From Arthrobacter sp. D5-1 (GTDB lineage Bacteria; Actinomycetota; Actinomycetes; Actinomycetales; Micrococcaceae): DNA of 64,000 nt. The translations under genes and the position numbers were made by a program. The notes beneath the pieces were generated by a model, which saw only the letters and a program-made list of their open reading frames with translations, did no database searches and was not told where the DNA came from. Location: the NCBI RefSeq assembly GCF_017357425.1, contig NZ_CP014571.1:434001-498000 (forward strand). The letters are read 5' to 3'. This document shows positions 24,968 to 33,384 of the stretch, piece after piece. Each line of letters starts with the position of its first letter. Position 1 is the first letter of the stretch.

Positions 24968-25908
24968 TGAACAATGTCCCAGCCACCCGGCCAACCAAAC
25001 GTGGTTTGCCTGCCGTCGTCCTGTCGGCAGCGCTCATGCTGGCGGTAACGGCTTGCAGCCCCACCGGCAACGCCTCGACGTCGGGTCCATCCGGCGGTTC
25101 CGCAGCAGGAGGCACGGGCGTGCCTGCGCTGGAAGTCAACCAGGCCGCCGTCGACCTCCTGCCGGAGTCCATCAAGGCGTCCAAGGTGCTGCGCGTGGCC
25201 ATACCCACCAACGAGCAGCCGACGCAGTTTTACCGTGAAGGCACGCAGGAAATGACCGGAACCAACCCGGACGTGGCCCGTCTCATCGGTGAGGCGCTGG
25301 GTGTCAAAGTCGATATCCAGGTGGCCAACTTCGACTCCATCATTCCCGGCCTGGCGGCCAACCGTTACGACATGACCGTGTCCTCCATGACCCCCACGGA
25401 GAAGCGCATGGAAGTCCTGGACTTTGTTGACTACATGCAGATTGGCAACGCGATCGCCGTACCCAAGGGCAACCCGGCAGGCATCAAGGATGAAACCGCG
25501 CTCTGCGGCAAGAAGGTAGGGCTGCTCACTGGTTCGTACCAGCTGACCGTGAACGTTCCTGACTACGATGCTGCCTGTGCTGCCGCCGGGAAGGACGCAA
25601 TCCAGAAGAGCGAATTCCAGGACACCCGGCAGGCGATCTCCGCGCTGACCAGCGGACGCCTGGACACGGTGCTGGCCGATTCTCCCATCCTGAACTTCGC
25701 TGCCACCCAAAACCCGCAGATCGAGATTGCGCGGACGTACGAGTTCGCTCCTGTAGGGGTGGGCGTGCCCAAGGAGTCCGGCCTGGTGAAATCCGTCTCC
25801 GCCGCCCTGGACGCCGTGATCAAGAGTGAGTCCTACATCAAGGTCCTCGGGAAGTACGGGCTGGAGACCAGCGCCATCACCGAAGCCCGCGTCAACTTCG
25901 CCCAGTAA
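24967..25908 (+). CDS. ABC transporter substrate-binding lipoprotein (polar amino acid family 3)
   Basis: A 313-aa exported binding protein. The signal peptide ends with the lipobox LAVTAC (Cys30), followed by a Ser/Gly-rich linker. The mature domain has the family-3 signature LRVAIPTNEQPTQF, MTGTNPDVARLIGEALGVK and ANRYDMTVSSMTPTEKRMEV. ATG 24967 overlaps the oxidase stop by one base. It supplies ligand to the permease and ATPase genes that follow. The ligand is probably an amino acid or a related small polar compound; which one cannot be read from the sequence. Confidence 0.92.
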   Translation: MNNVPATRPTKRGLPAVVLSAALMLAVTACSPTGNASTSGPSGGSAAGGTGVPALEVNQAAVDLLPESIKASKVLRVAIPTNEQPTQFYREGTQEMTGTNPDVARLIGEALGVKVDIQVANFDSIIPGLAANRYDMTVSSMTPTEKRMEVLDFVDYMQIGNAIAVPKGNPAGIKDETALCGKKVGLLTGSYQLTVNVPDYDAACAAAGKDAIQKSEFQDTRQAISALTSGRLDTVLADSPILNFAATQNPQIEIARTYEFAPVGVGVPKESGLVKSVSAALDAVIKSESYIKVLGKYGLETSAITEARVNFAQ

Positions 25909-25935
25909 GTATTCGCCCAGTCAAAGGTGACAACC

Positions 25936-26859
25936 ATGCAAAAGCAACCCTCAGTTCCTGATACCAAGGAGCCTGTTACAGCGGCTTCGAGTGATTCGAT
26001 TCCCGTGGTGCCGCTGAAGCATCCGGTCCGTTTGGTCCTGGCAGTGGTCCTCATCCTGGTGGCGCTCAGCGCCGCGTGGGACGTCGCAGTGAACGAACGG
26101 TACCGGTGGGACGTGGTGGTGTCCTATCTGTTCGCCCCGCAGATCCTGGCCGGGGCCGGGCTGACCATCCTGCTGACTGTGGTGTCCATGACCGTCGGCA
26201 TAGCCCTGGGGACGTTGCTTGCCATCATGAGGCTCTCCGACAACCCCATCCTGAGCACCATCAGCCGCGGCTACATCTGGTTCTTCCGGGGCACACCCCT
26301 GCTGGTCCAGTTGATCTTTTGGTACAACATAGCGGCCCTCTACCCAGTCATTGCCTTCGGGCTTCCGTTCGGTGGACCGTCCATGGTTTTGGGTTCCGCG
26401 AACGTCCTGATTTCCCCGTTGGGGGCAGCCCTGCTGGGGTTGTCCTTGAATGAGGCCGCTTACATGGCGGAGATCATCCGCGGCGGAATCGGTTCCGTGG
26501 ACAAGGGCCAGTACGACGCCGCCCGCGCTTTGGGGATGAGCGGCGGGAAGCTCATGAACCGGGTGATCCTCCCGCAGGCCATGAGGGTGGTGCTGCCGCC
26601 CACCGGCAACCAGGTCATCTCCATGCTGAAGGGCACGTCCCTGGTGAGCGTCCTGGCGATCTCGGACCTGCTCTACTCGGCGCAGATCATCTATGCGAAC
26701 AACTACCAGACCATTCCGCTGCTGATTGTTGCCAGCGTCTGGTACCTGCTCATGACCACCGTCCTGAGCTTCTTCCAAAACAAACTCGAACGCAGGTACG
26801 GCCGCGGTTTCGATTCGGCACCGCGACGGACCCGCAAGCCCAAGACAAGGACAGCATGA
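25936..26859 (+). CDS. ABC transporter permease (polar amino acid/HisM type)
   Basis: A 307-aa inner-membrane permease. After a ~35-residue cytoplasmic extension there is a first helix ([18 protein letters not shown]) and then the conserved permease core [38 protein letters not shown] and the EAA loop [23 protein letters not shown] 25936 has AAAGG 8 nt upstream and is preferred over GTG 25927. Only one permease gene is present, so it probably forms a homodimer. Its stop overlaps the ATPase start (ATGA). Confidence 0.92.
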   Translation: MQKQPSVPDTKEPVTAASSDSIPVVPLKHPVRLVLAVVLILVALSAAWDVAVNERYRWDVVVSYLFAPQILAGAGLTILLTVVSMTVGIALGTLLAIMRLSDNPILSTISRGYIWFFRGTPLLVQLIFWYNIAALYPVIAFGLPFGGPSMVLGSANVLISPLGAALLGLSLNEAAYMAEIIRGGIGSVDKGQYDAARALGMSGGKLMNRVILPQAMRVVLPPTGNQVISMLKGTSLVSVLAISDLLYSAQIIYANNYQTIPLLIVASVWYLLMTTVLSFFQNKLERRYGRGFDSAPRRTRKPKTRTA

Positions 26860-27623
26860 TGACTACCGCCATGGTGGAAGCCCGGGGAGTCCGGAAGAAC
26901 TTCGGTGTTATCGAAATCCTGAAAGGGATTGACCTCAGGGTTGAAAAGGGATCCGTGACCTGCCTGATTGGCCCGTCCGGTTCCGGCAAGACCACGTTCC
27001 TGCGGTGCATCAACCACCTTGAAAAAGTTGATGCCGGCAGGCTCTACGTCGACGAGCACCTGGTGGGCTACACCGAGCGCAACGGGAAGCTTTACGAGAT
27101 GAAGGAACGCCAAACCGCCCGCTCACGGCTCAACGCAGGCATGGTGTTCCAGCGGTTCAACCTCTTCCCACATATGACCGTGCTGGAGAACATCATCGAA
27201 GCGCCGGTGCACGTTCTGGGGCGGCCCCGCCGTGAGGTGGTGGTGGAAGCGCAGGCCCTGTTGGACCGTGTTGGCCTGGGCACCCGCGGAGACTCCTATC
27301 CGCAGGAGCTCTCCGGCGGGCAGCAGCAGCGGATCGCGATTGCCAGGGCGCTGGCCATGAAGCCCAAACTGATGCTCTTCGACGAGCCCACATCCGCTCT
27401 TGACCCCGAACTGGTGGGCGAAGTCCTGGACGTCATGAAGTCCCTGGCCGAGGCCGGGATGACCATGGTGGTGGTCACGCACGAGCTTGGGTTCGCCCGA
27501 CAGGTAGCCGATCAAGTGGTTTTCATGGACGGTGGCGTGGTGGTGGAAATCGGCCCGCCCGAGCAAGTGTTGGGCAGCCCCCGGCATGAACGGACCAGGG
27601 CATTCCTCTCCAAGGTTTTGTAA
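26856..27623 (+). CDS. ABC transporter ATP-binding protein (polar amino acid type)
   Basis: A 255-aa ATPase energising the importer. Walker A is [14 protein letters not shown], the Q-loop is [13 protein letters not shown], the signature is [15 protein letters not shown], and Walker B is [14 protein letters not shown], followed by the His-switch VVVTHELG. These are the exact motifs of the GlnQ/HisP group. There is an insertion of about ten residues before the Q-loop ([20 protein letters not shown]), as in several members handling non-standard amino acids. It starts inside the permease stop codon and is followed 40 nt later by ridA. Confidence 0.93.
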   Translation: MMTTAMVEARGVRKNFGVIEILKGIDLRVEKGSVTCLIGPSGSGKTTFLRCINHLEKVDAGRLYVDEHLVGYTERNGKLYEMKERQTARSRLNAGMVFQRFNLFPHMTVLENIIEAPVHVLGRPRREVVVEAQALLDRVGLGTRGDSYPQELSGGQQQRIAIARALAMKPKLMLFDEPTSALDPELVGEVLDVMKSLAEAGMTMVVVTHELGFARQVADQVVFMDGGVVVEIGPPEQVLGSPRHERTRAFLSKVL

Positions 27624-27663
27624 GCAGCAGGGTTCCTTCAGCACCACGAAAGGCATCACCATC

Positions 27664-28044
27664 ATGACCCGTCTCCACGTCGCAACAGACCTGGCACCAA
27701 GCCCGGCCGGCCCTTACTCCCAGGCAATTGTGGCCAACGGGCTCCTGTACACCGCCGGCCAGACGCCGCATGATCCCATCACGGACGAGCGCGTGGGGAT
27801 CACCATCGAGGAACAGACCGTTCAAGCCATGGAGAACCTGGGGCACGTCCTGGGTGCGCACGGCCTGGACTTCTCCCACGTGATCAAAGCCACCGTCCAC
27901 CTGCACCACCCGCGTCGCGACTTTGACGGCTTCAATGCCGTCTACGAAAAGTACGTCGTGGCCCCTTACCCGGCGCGGACCACCGTTGGTTCATTCCTGG
28001 GTGACTTCCTGGTCGAGATCGACGTCGTGGCCGCCATCCCGTAA
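27664..28044 (+). CDS. RidA family reactive-intermediate deaminase
   Basis: A 126-aa protein of the RidA/YjgF/YER057c family, which hydrolyses enamine/imine intermediates to keto acids and ammonia. It has AGPYSQAIVANGLLYTAGQT and, near the end, PARTTVGSFLGDFLVEIDVV with the Arg that binds the substrate carboxylate in RidA proteins. ATG 27664 follows GAAAGG by about 10 nt. As the last gene of the oxidase-ABC operon it hints that the pathway produces an imine, so the FMN oxidase may act on an amine or amino acid. A terminator follows. Confidence 0.92.
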   Translation: MTRLHVATDLAPSPAGPYSQAIVANGLLYTAGQTPHDPITDERVGITIEEQTVQAMENLGHVLGAHGLDFSHVIKATVHLHHPRRDFDGFNAVYEKYVVAPYPARTTVGSFLGDFLVEIDVVAAIP

Positions 28045-28082
28045 CAACCGCCCCCGCAGGAACGTCACAAGAACTTTCCCGC

Positions 28083-28122
28083 GGCCCCGCCCGATGCATG
28101 CCAGAGCGCATTGGGCGGGGCC
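28083..28122 (+). terminator. Terminator of the oxidase-ABC-ridA operon
   Basis: Arms of 15 nt beginning GGCCCCGCCC and ending GGGCGGGGCC pair with a single G-T wobble around a 10-nt loop; TTCCTT follows. Confidence 0.88.
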
Positions 28123-28207
28123 TTCCTTGACTGCGCCCTCAACACGGCCGCATCACGTCAATCCCTGCAGATCCGTCCAGGCGTGTCCATCCCTTGAAAG
28201 GCCCGTT

Positions 28208-29017
28208 ATGTCAGTCCAAACAATGCCATGCCCAAACCGCGGTGACCCCGCTGCCACAGAACCACTGAGCGACCAACAACTGCTGGCGATGGTGCGGGGA
28301 GGTGATGTTGCCGCCTTTGGTGAACTGTTCATCCGGTACCGGCGGGTAGGAGGTTTCGTGGCCCGCACGGAATCAAACAACCCAGGTGACGCCGCGGACA
28401 TAGTGGGTGAAGCGTTCGCCGCCGTCTTGCAATCGATCATCGCGGGTGGGGGCCCTGTGGAGTCATTCCGGCCCTACCTCCTGACCACTATCCGCAGGAT
28501 GGCCCACCGAAAGAACCAGACGTCCGCCCGGATGGTCCTCACCGACTCACGCACGGTGGATGCCCGGGCCTTTGCCGGTGACGATCACGTGCTGGGGACC
28601 CACGAGAGCATCATTTTGGTGCGGGCCTTCCGTGAACTTCCCCGGCGCTGGCAGGATGTGCTCTGGTATGTGGACGTTGAGGGCCTCAAGCCGGCACAAG
28701 CCGGCCCGTTGCTGGGGCTGACCCCGAACGCCTTGTCCGCCTTGGCCATGCGTGCACGCGAGGGGCTCCGGCAGATGTACCTGCAGAAGCATGTGGGCGA
28801 GCCCACCATTCGGTCCTGCGCACCTTATCTGAGGCATTTCGGCAGGTACGTCCGCAACGCGTTGAGCGGAAATGCGCAGGCCAAAATAAGGCGGCACACG
28901 GATCAATGCACCCACTGTTCAGCCGTCCTGGCGGAACTCCGGGAGCTTCAGGCTCCCATGGGCGCCAACGCCATGGGCCAGCCGGCGTTAGGCGACGTCC
29001 TTGTCCGGGGCGACTGA
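28208..29017 (+). CDS. ECF-type sigma factor with C-terminal zinc-binding domain
   Basis: A 269-aa protein. Sigma region 2 spans ~22-100 (QLLAMVRGGDVAAFGELFIR, DAADIVGEAFAAVLQ, FRPYLLTTIRRMAHR) and region 4 ~135-190 (LPRRWQDVLWYVDVEGLKPA, LLGLTPNALSALAMRAREGL). A C-terminal extension contains Cys204 and HTDQCTHC (His230, Cys234, Cys237), the H-x3-C-x2-C pattern of zinc anti-sigma (zf-HC2) domains, so sigma and a built-in inhibitory or redox module may be one chain. ATG 28208 follows AAAGG by 7 nt. Its last 30 nt overlap a converging gene. No separate anti-sigma gene is adjacent. Confidence 0.88.
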   Translation: MSVQTMPCPNRGDPAATEPLSDQQLLAMVRGGDVAAFGELFIRYRRVGGFVARTESNNPGDAADIVGEAFAAVLQSIIAGGGPVESFRPYLLTTIRRMAHRKNQTSARMVLTDSRTVDARAFAGDDHVLGTHESIILVRAFRELPRRWQDVLWYVDVEGLKPAQAGPLLGLTPNALSALAMRAREGLRQMYLQKHVGEPTIRSCAPYLRHFGRYVRNALSGNAQAKIRRHTDQCTHCSAVLAELRELQAPMGANAMGQPALGDVLVRGD

Positions 29018-29395
29018 TGTCTGGCCTGCCACCACTGCGTCGCCTGCCGGCGGCTTTCCCGTTGCTTGTTTCGCCAGCAGACGTCGACGCTCCAGCTCGC
29101 AGTTGATCAAATCCAGCAGGGCCTGCGCTGGTTCGGATAAGTGATGAGTGTCGGGTGATCCGAGTTGGTCGCAATGGACCAGTACGTGGCGGATGCGTTC
29201 CAGCTCCCGCGACGGCACCAACGGCCAGCGGTGAAACAACTGCCGAACGGCTATTGCTCCGAGGAGGGCGTCGGGTTTGTTGGCCACGCCATGGTTGCCG
29301 TGTTGAGCGGCTGCCCGTCGCCTGGCGATGGTGGCCGCCGAGAGCGCGACGCCATGGGCCATGAGATTCTCGGCCTTGAGTGAATTCGGGGCCAT
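28988..29395 (-). CDS. Hypothetical protein antisense to the sigma factor 3' end
   Basis: A 135-aa protein with no domain I recognise; it is soluble and rich in Ala, Arg, His and Leu, with a helical C-terminal half (SEPAQALLDLINCELERRRL). ATG 29395 follows GGGGAGG by 6 nt, a strong start signal. It converges on and overlaps the sigma-factor gene by 30 nt. Its reality rests on the good ribosome binding site and open frame only. Function unknown. Confidence 0.55.
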   Translation of the reverse strand: MAPNSLKAENLMAHGVALSAATIARRRAAAQHGNHGVANKPDALLGAIAVRQLFHRWPLVPSRELERIRHVLVHCDQLGSPDTHHLSEPAQALLDLINCELERRRLLAKQATGKPPAGDAVVAGQTSVAPDKDVA

Positions 29396-29544
29396 GGGGG
29401 ACCTCCCCGGGTAGGGCGAAGGAAGCCGTATGCCTGACTTTGAAATTAGCTTACAGAATGTGACTTATGTCATGTCAATAATGACGCGGGATATCCGCCG
29501 TCGTGATCTGAAATTCCGTCTGCGGCTGCGGCCGGCGGACCTCG

Positions 29545-29874
29545 TCACGGGATGCGCCGGACCGCCATTTTGTTTTGATCGAAGTGATGGCGCGCCCGGC
29601 GGAGAAAGCTGCCGAGCGCCTCTGTTTCCGACTCGGTGCGAAGTATTGAGAAGTCCATGATCCCAGCGCGCTCGTCAGTGTCCCACACGCGCCAGCCCGT
29701 GCCGTCGCGGTCGATCCAAGCCGAAAGTTCGGCGCGGCCGGTCCGACCGAACCAGTTTGCGGTAGCCACGCGAACTGTGGCGAGATATTCCGCTACCCTC
29801 GCCATGGTCAGGGATTCGGGGTCCGCCAGCAACTCGTCCAAGCCGTGCAGATAGTGCAGCTCTTGATTGTGCAT
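29545..29874 (-). CDS. Small hypothetical protein
   Basis: A 109-aa protein, MHNQELHYLHGLDELLADPE... with an aromatic-rich centre (ANWFGRTGRAELSAWIDRDG, GWRVWDTDER) that suggests a compact alpha/beta fold. I do not recognise the family. ATG 29874 has no Shine-Dalgarno sequence, but TAGATACT lies just upstream and could be a -10 element of a leaderless mRNA. The same frame stays open far upstream through the MFS gene; that part is shadow. A strong hairpin separates it from the MFS gene. Confidence 0.65.
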   Translation of the reverse strand: MHNQELHYLHGLDELLADPESLTMARVAEYLATVRVATANWFGRTGRAELSAWIDRDGTGWRVWDTDERAGIMDFSILRTESETEALGSFLRRARHHFDQNKMAVRRIP

Positions 29875-29905
29875 GGTCCCAGTATCTATCGGAACGGTCC
29901 TGGAG

Positions 29906-29939
29906 ACGGCGCCGCCACCCAGGCAGGTGGCGGCGCCGT
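29906..29939. terminator. Terminator after the DHA2 exporter gene
   Basis: A perfect 14-bp stem ACGGCGCCGCCACC-N6-GGTGGCGGCGCCGT begins 3 nt after the exporter stop codon on the minus strand. No T-run. Confidence 0.85.
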
Positions 29940-29942
29940 TGT

Positions 29943-31445
29943 TCAGCCCAGGTGGACGTGCGGGGTATCGCTTGTTCCGCTGAAGCTTTTGCGGTCGATC
30001 CTGATCAGGAGAAGCGCGAGTGGGGTTATCAAGACCGCCACCCCGGCTGCCCAAAGGAACACCATCGAATAGCCCGAGGTCAGGGCCGCAAGGGGCCCGC
30101 CACCGGCGGCTGTAGTGGTCGCTGCCGCGGTGGCAGCCGCTGCGATGGCACTGAAGAGTGCGATGCCCAGCGATCCGCCGATCTGCTGCGAAGCGTTGAC
30201 CAGGGCGCTCGCCACGCCGGCGTCGTCCTTGTCCACGCCGAAGAGGGCCAGGTTCTGCATGGGGACGAAGACCAGGCCCAGCCCAATGCCCATGAGGATC
30301 AATGCGGGCAGCATGTTCACCGGATAGGTCCCATCCGCCGTGACCTGGGTGAGCCACAGCATGGCTGCGGCCATGAAGACCGGACCAAGTGCGCTGGGGA
30401 CCTTGGCGCCCAGCCGGGGCAGGTTCTTCGCCACAACGCCCGCCGTGATGATCAGAACCACCGTCATGGGCAGGGACGCGACTCCGGCCGCGAACGGGGC
30501 GAAGCCCAGGACGATCTGGAGGTAGAAATTGATGAACAGGATGCCGCCGATCAGCACTGCTCCGGCGAGGAAGGACGCCAGGAACGCTGCGGCGCGGTTG
30601 CGCTCGGTGGCGACGCGCAGCGGAAGCAGCGGGTTCTTGACCTTGCGTTCGACGGCGACGAAAAGTACCAGCAACAACGCACCTGCCGCAATGAAGCCCC
30701 AGGATTCCACCGCACCCCAGCCGTGCTCGGCGTTGGCGAAGCCGTAAACCAGCGAGCCCAGACCCAAGGCGGCGAGAACGACGCCGGGCCAGTCGTATTT
30801 GGTGGAGCCTCCCGCTTTGCTTTCTCCCACCAAAATCCACACACCGATCAGCGCGATGATTGCGATGGGTACGTTGACGAAGAAGCACCACCGCCATGAG
30901 ACGAATTCGGTGAGGAATCCGCCCAGCAGAACTCCTGCCGCTGCACCGACCCCGCTGATGGAGCCGAAGATGGCGAAGGCGGTGCCGCGATCCTTGCCGC
31001 CGGGGAAGGCCACCGTCAGGAGTGCCAAGGCCGCCGGTGCGAGGAGGGCGGCGAAGATGCCCTGGAGCGCGCGGGCTCCGATGAGTTCCCAAGGCTGCTG
31101 GGCCAAGCCGCCGATGAGTGATGCCGCCGCGAAGCCTGCCGAGGCCGTGATGAAGGTCCGCTTCCGTCCCCAGAAATCGGAGATGCGTCCGCCCAGTAAG
31201 AGGAAGGCGCCGAAGACCAAAGCGTAAGCAGTGACCACCCAGGAGCGGGTGGAGTCACTGATGCCCATTTCCAGCTGGAGGCGGGGGAGCGCCAGGTTCA
31301 CGATGGTGCCGTCCAGAACCACCATGAATTGGGCCAGGGCCAGGAAGGGCAAAGCCCGCCAGCCGATGTTGGCCTTGACGCCCGGTGGGGCTGGTGTGTT
31401 TGCTTGGGCTTGTCCGCCCGATGTCTCCAGTAGTTGCGATGCCAC
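29943..31445 (-). CDS. MFS drug exporter, DHA2/EmrB-QacA type (14 TM)
   Basis: A 500-aa proton-driven exporter. Motif D1 at helix 1 reads LAQFMVVLDGTIVNLALPRL, motif A is LLGGRISDFWGRKRTFI, and motif C-like glycines are in GVGAAAGVLLGGFL. Fourteen hydrophobic segments fit the DHA2 family. The GTG start at 31445 has weak GAAG upstream. A perfect 22-bp inverted repeat lies 26 nt before the start, yet no regulator gene is adjacent. A terminator follows directly. The substrate is unknown; it might export toxic organic compounds. Confidence 0.92.
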   Translation of the reverse strand: MASQLLETSGGQAQANTPAPPGVKANIGWRALPFLALAQFMVVLDGTIVNLALPRLQLEMGISDSTRSWVVTAYALVFGAFLLLGGRISDFWGRKRTFITASAGFAAASLIGGLAQQPWELIGARALQGIFAALLAPAALALLTVAFPGGKDRGTAFAIFGSISGVGAAAGVLLGGFLTEFVSWRWCFFVNVPIAIIALIGVWILVGESKAGGSTKYDWPGVVLAALGLGSLVYGFANAEHGWGAVESWGFIAAGALLLVLFVAVERKVKNPLLPLRVATERNRAAAFLASFLAGAVLIGGILFINFYLQIVLGFAPFAAGVASLPMTVVLIITAGVVAKNLPRLGAKVPSALGPVFMAAAMLWLTQVTADGTYPVNMLPALILMGIGLGLVFVPMQNLALFGVDKDDAGVASALVNASQQIGGSLGIALFSAIAAAATAAATTTAAGGGPLAALTSGYSMVFLWAAGVAVLITPLALLLIRIDRKSFSGTSDTPHVHLG

Positions 31446-31470
31446 GCGTCACCCATTCTTCAAAGTAATA

Positions 31471-31492
31471 ATACTTATAAAAGTATAAGTAT
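31471..31492. promoter_or_regulatory. Palindromic operator of the DHA2 exporter
   Basis: ATACTTATA-AAAG-TATAAGTAT, a perfect 9-bp inverted repeat with a 4-nt spacer in otherwise GC-rich DNA, 26 nt upstream of the exporter start. A TATTAT -10-like element adjoins it on the minus strand. Confidence 0.7.
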
Positions 31493-31594
31493 GTTGATGG
31501 GCGTGCATAAGCCTGTCGGGCGTGACGTTCGTCCCAGTGGTGTCGTTCGGGGGATACGTACCTAGGATGGAACGAAACTGCAGGTCGGAGAGGA

Positions 31595-32854
31595 TTGGTG
31601 GCTGTTGTGGGGGAACAACCCGAAGAGAGCGGCGATGCCCGCAAGGCCAACCGGACGGAGCTCAGGCGGGCCTTCATGCTCCCTGCCGTGATTGGCCTGG
31701 CCGTGATCGGCATCGCGGGAGTGAACTTTGCCAACGGCCTCGCGGAACAAAAAGCGCAATCGGGTTCCAGCGTGAAAACCTGTGAAGTCCTCCCACGGGC
31801 AGCCCTCGCCCCTGACACCGGTGCCCTGTTCGGTGTGAACCTGGACTGGCATTCCAAACCGCTGGCCGCCTTCGCCAACGACCTTGGCCACAAGCCCGCA
31901 GTCAGCGTCTCCTTCACGGGGTTTCCCCTCACAGCCAAGGACGAAGACGATCTCCGGCGGGCAGTAGAGCAGATTCGAGCCGACGGGCACATGATGCTGC
32001 TGACCCTGGAACCTCACAACGGACTCTCCACTGTGACTGAAGAAACGGCTACGGCACTGGCGAAAGACCTCGCCGAATTCAACGACGACGGCGTACCCGT
32101 GGTTGTCAGGTTCGCCCACGAAATGAACGGCTCCTGGTACGCCTGGTCCCAGCAGCCACAAAAGTACAAAGAAGCTTTCCAAACGCTGGCTAAGGCGGTG
32201 CACTCCACCGCGCCGGGTTCCGCCATGATGTGGGCTCCCAATTACGGGGGCGGATATCCTTTCGCGGGCGGAGAGTTCGAAGCCAAACCAGGCACACCCG
32301 AATTTCTGGCGCTGGATACCAGCGCCGACGGCGCCTTGGCCATGGACGACGACGCTTACGCCCCCTACTACCCGGGAGACGAGGCTGTGGACTGGGTTGG
32401 CATGTCCCTCTATCACTGGGGCAGCACCTACCCGTGGGGTGAAAATGAACTCCCTGAGCCCAACAAGTTCGCGGATCAGCTCACCGGCGACTACAAGGGT
32501 GCCAACGGCGACGACAGTCTGCTTCCGGATTTCTACGGCGTGTACGGCACGCAGCATGGCAAGCCGGTAGCCATCCCCGAAACGGCCGCACTGTTCGCTC
32601 CAGGAGCAGGCGGCGAGCCGGAGAGGGCTATCAAAGAAGCCTGGTGGAACCAACTCTTCAGCCCCACAACACACCAGGAATTCCCGCAGCTGAAGATGAT
32701 CAACTGGTTCGAATGGGACAAAGACGAGGTGGAAGTCAAAGGCCGGGTGGACTGGACCGTGACCAACACCCCCGAACTGCGTGACGCCTTTACCGCGGCG
32801 CTGCCGGACTGGTTCCGCTACGGCCCGGAGGAGTCGTGCCGGCCGCCGCAGTAG
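31595..32854 (+). CDS. Membrane-anchored GH26-like glycoside hydrolase (beta-mannanase fold)
   Basis: A 419-aa predicted extracytoplasmic enzyme. A single helix at ~28-48 anchors the N-terminus. The barrel domain (~75-405) shows FGVNLDW, the GH26-type acid/base motif VVRFAHEMNGSWYAW (Glu176), PNYGGGYPF, VDWVGMSLYHW and the candidate nucleophile Glu329 in KPVAIPETAAL. The substrate may be a beta-mannan or another cell-surface glycan; family membership is by motif only. The GTG start follows GGAGAGG. The last 65 nt overlap the converging MarR gene. Confidence 0.8.
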   Translation: MVAVVGEQPEESGDARKANRTELRRAFMLPAVIGLAVIGIAGVNFANGLAEQKAQSGSSVKTCEVLPRAALAPDTGALFGVNLDWHSKPLAAFANDLGHKPAVSVSFTGFPLTAKDEDDLRRAVEQIRADGHMMLLTLEPHNGLSTVTEETATALAKDLAEFNDDGVPVVVRFAHEMNGSWYAWSQQPQKYKEAFQTLAKAVHSTAPGSAMMWAPNYGGGYPFAGGEFEAKPGTPEFLALDTSADGALAMDDDAYAPYYPGDEAVDWVGMSLYHWGSTYPWGENELPEPNKFADQLTGDYKGANGDDSLLPDFYGVYGTQHGKPVAIPETAALFAPGAGGEPERAIKEAWWNQLFSPTTHQEFPQLKMINWFEWDKDEVEVKGRVDWTVTNTPELRDAFTAALPDWFRYGPEESCRPPQ

Positions 32855-33320
32855 TAGTGGGCCCGGATACGTGTTCAGGTTCCGAAAGGAACGAAGCCAA
32901 CCGCTGCAGCGCCGGGAGGCTGGCTGCAATTTGTTCGCGTTCCTCCGGGAGCAGCCGGGCGCTCGCCGCGATGATCGCGTCAGCCCATCCATCCTCCAGG
33001 AGCGCCTTGATCCGTCTGGATTCGTCCGTGGGATGGAGGGAAACGTAGCGCTTGTCCGAGGCATCCTTGATACGCGTGACCAAGCCGGCAGCTACGAGCT
33101 CGCGCAATTGCGAGCTGACGTTGCTCAGCTGCCGCCCGAGCCTGCCCGCCACCTCGGCAACGGTGACGCCCGGATGGCCTTCAACAACACGAAGGATTTC
33201 CAGCACGCCATTCGAGATGGGGCGGAGGCCTGTCTCGTTGAGTGACTTGCGGCGAATGTCGGACGAGATATCAATCATGCAGACGGCCAAGGCCTTGTGG
33301 TCCACAGTCTCTTCTCCCAT
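32790..33320 (-). CDS. MarR-family transcriptional regulator
   Basis: A 176-aa regulator with a MarR winged helix: GVLEILRVVEGHPGVTVAEV, AGRLGRQLSNVSSQLRELVA, AGLVTRIKDASDKRYVSLHP. The C-terminal ~25 residues (GPTTTAAAGTTPPGRSG and onward) are low complexity and lie in the 65-nt overlap with the GH26-like gene. ATG 33320 is chosen because upstream sequence does not resemble the family; TATGCT lies just before it, so a leaderless transcript is likely. It is divergent from the methyltransferase (64-nt gap), a plausible target. Confidence 0.87.
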   Translation of the reverse strand: MGEETVDHKALAVCMIDISSDIRRKSLNETGLRPISNGVLEILRVVEGHPGVTVAEVAGRLGRQLSNVSSQLRELVAAGLVTRIKDASDKRYVSLHPTDESRRIKALLEDGWADAIIAASARLLPEEREQIAASLPALQRLASFLSEPEHVSGPTTTAAAGTTPPGRSGTSPAAPR

Positions 33321-33384
33321 CCCCCTAGCATAGGTGGGGCCTCGCCTCTTCAACTCCCTGGCCGTCGGCTGCAATAGTGGCAGG

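Noticed and set aside
29545..31092. A long leftward frame joining the small gene at 29545-29874 with sequence inside the MFS gene
   Set aside because: The upstream part is the MFS gene in another frame and is Arg/Pro/His-rich shadow; only the last 110 codons look like a real protein.
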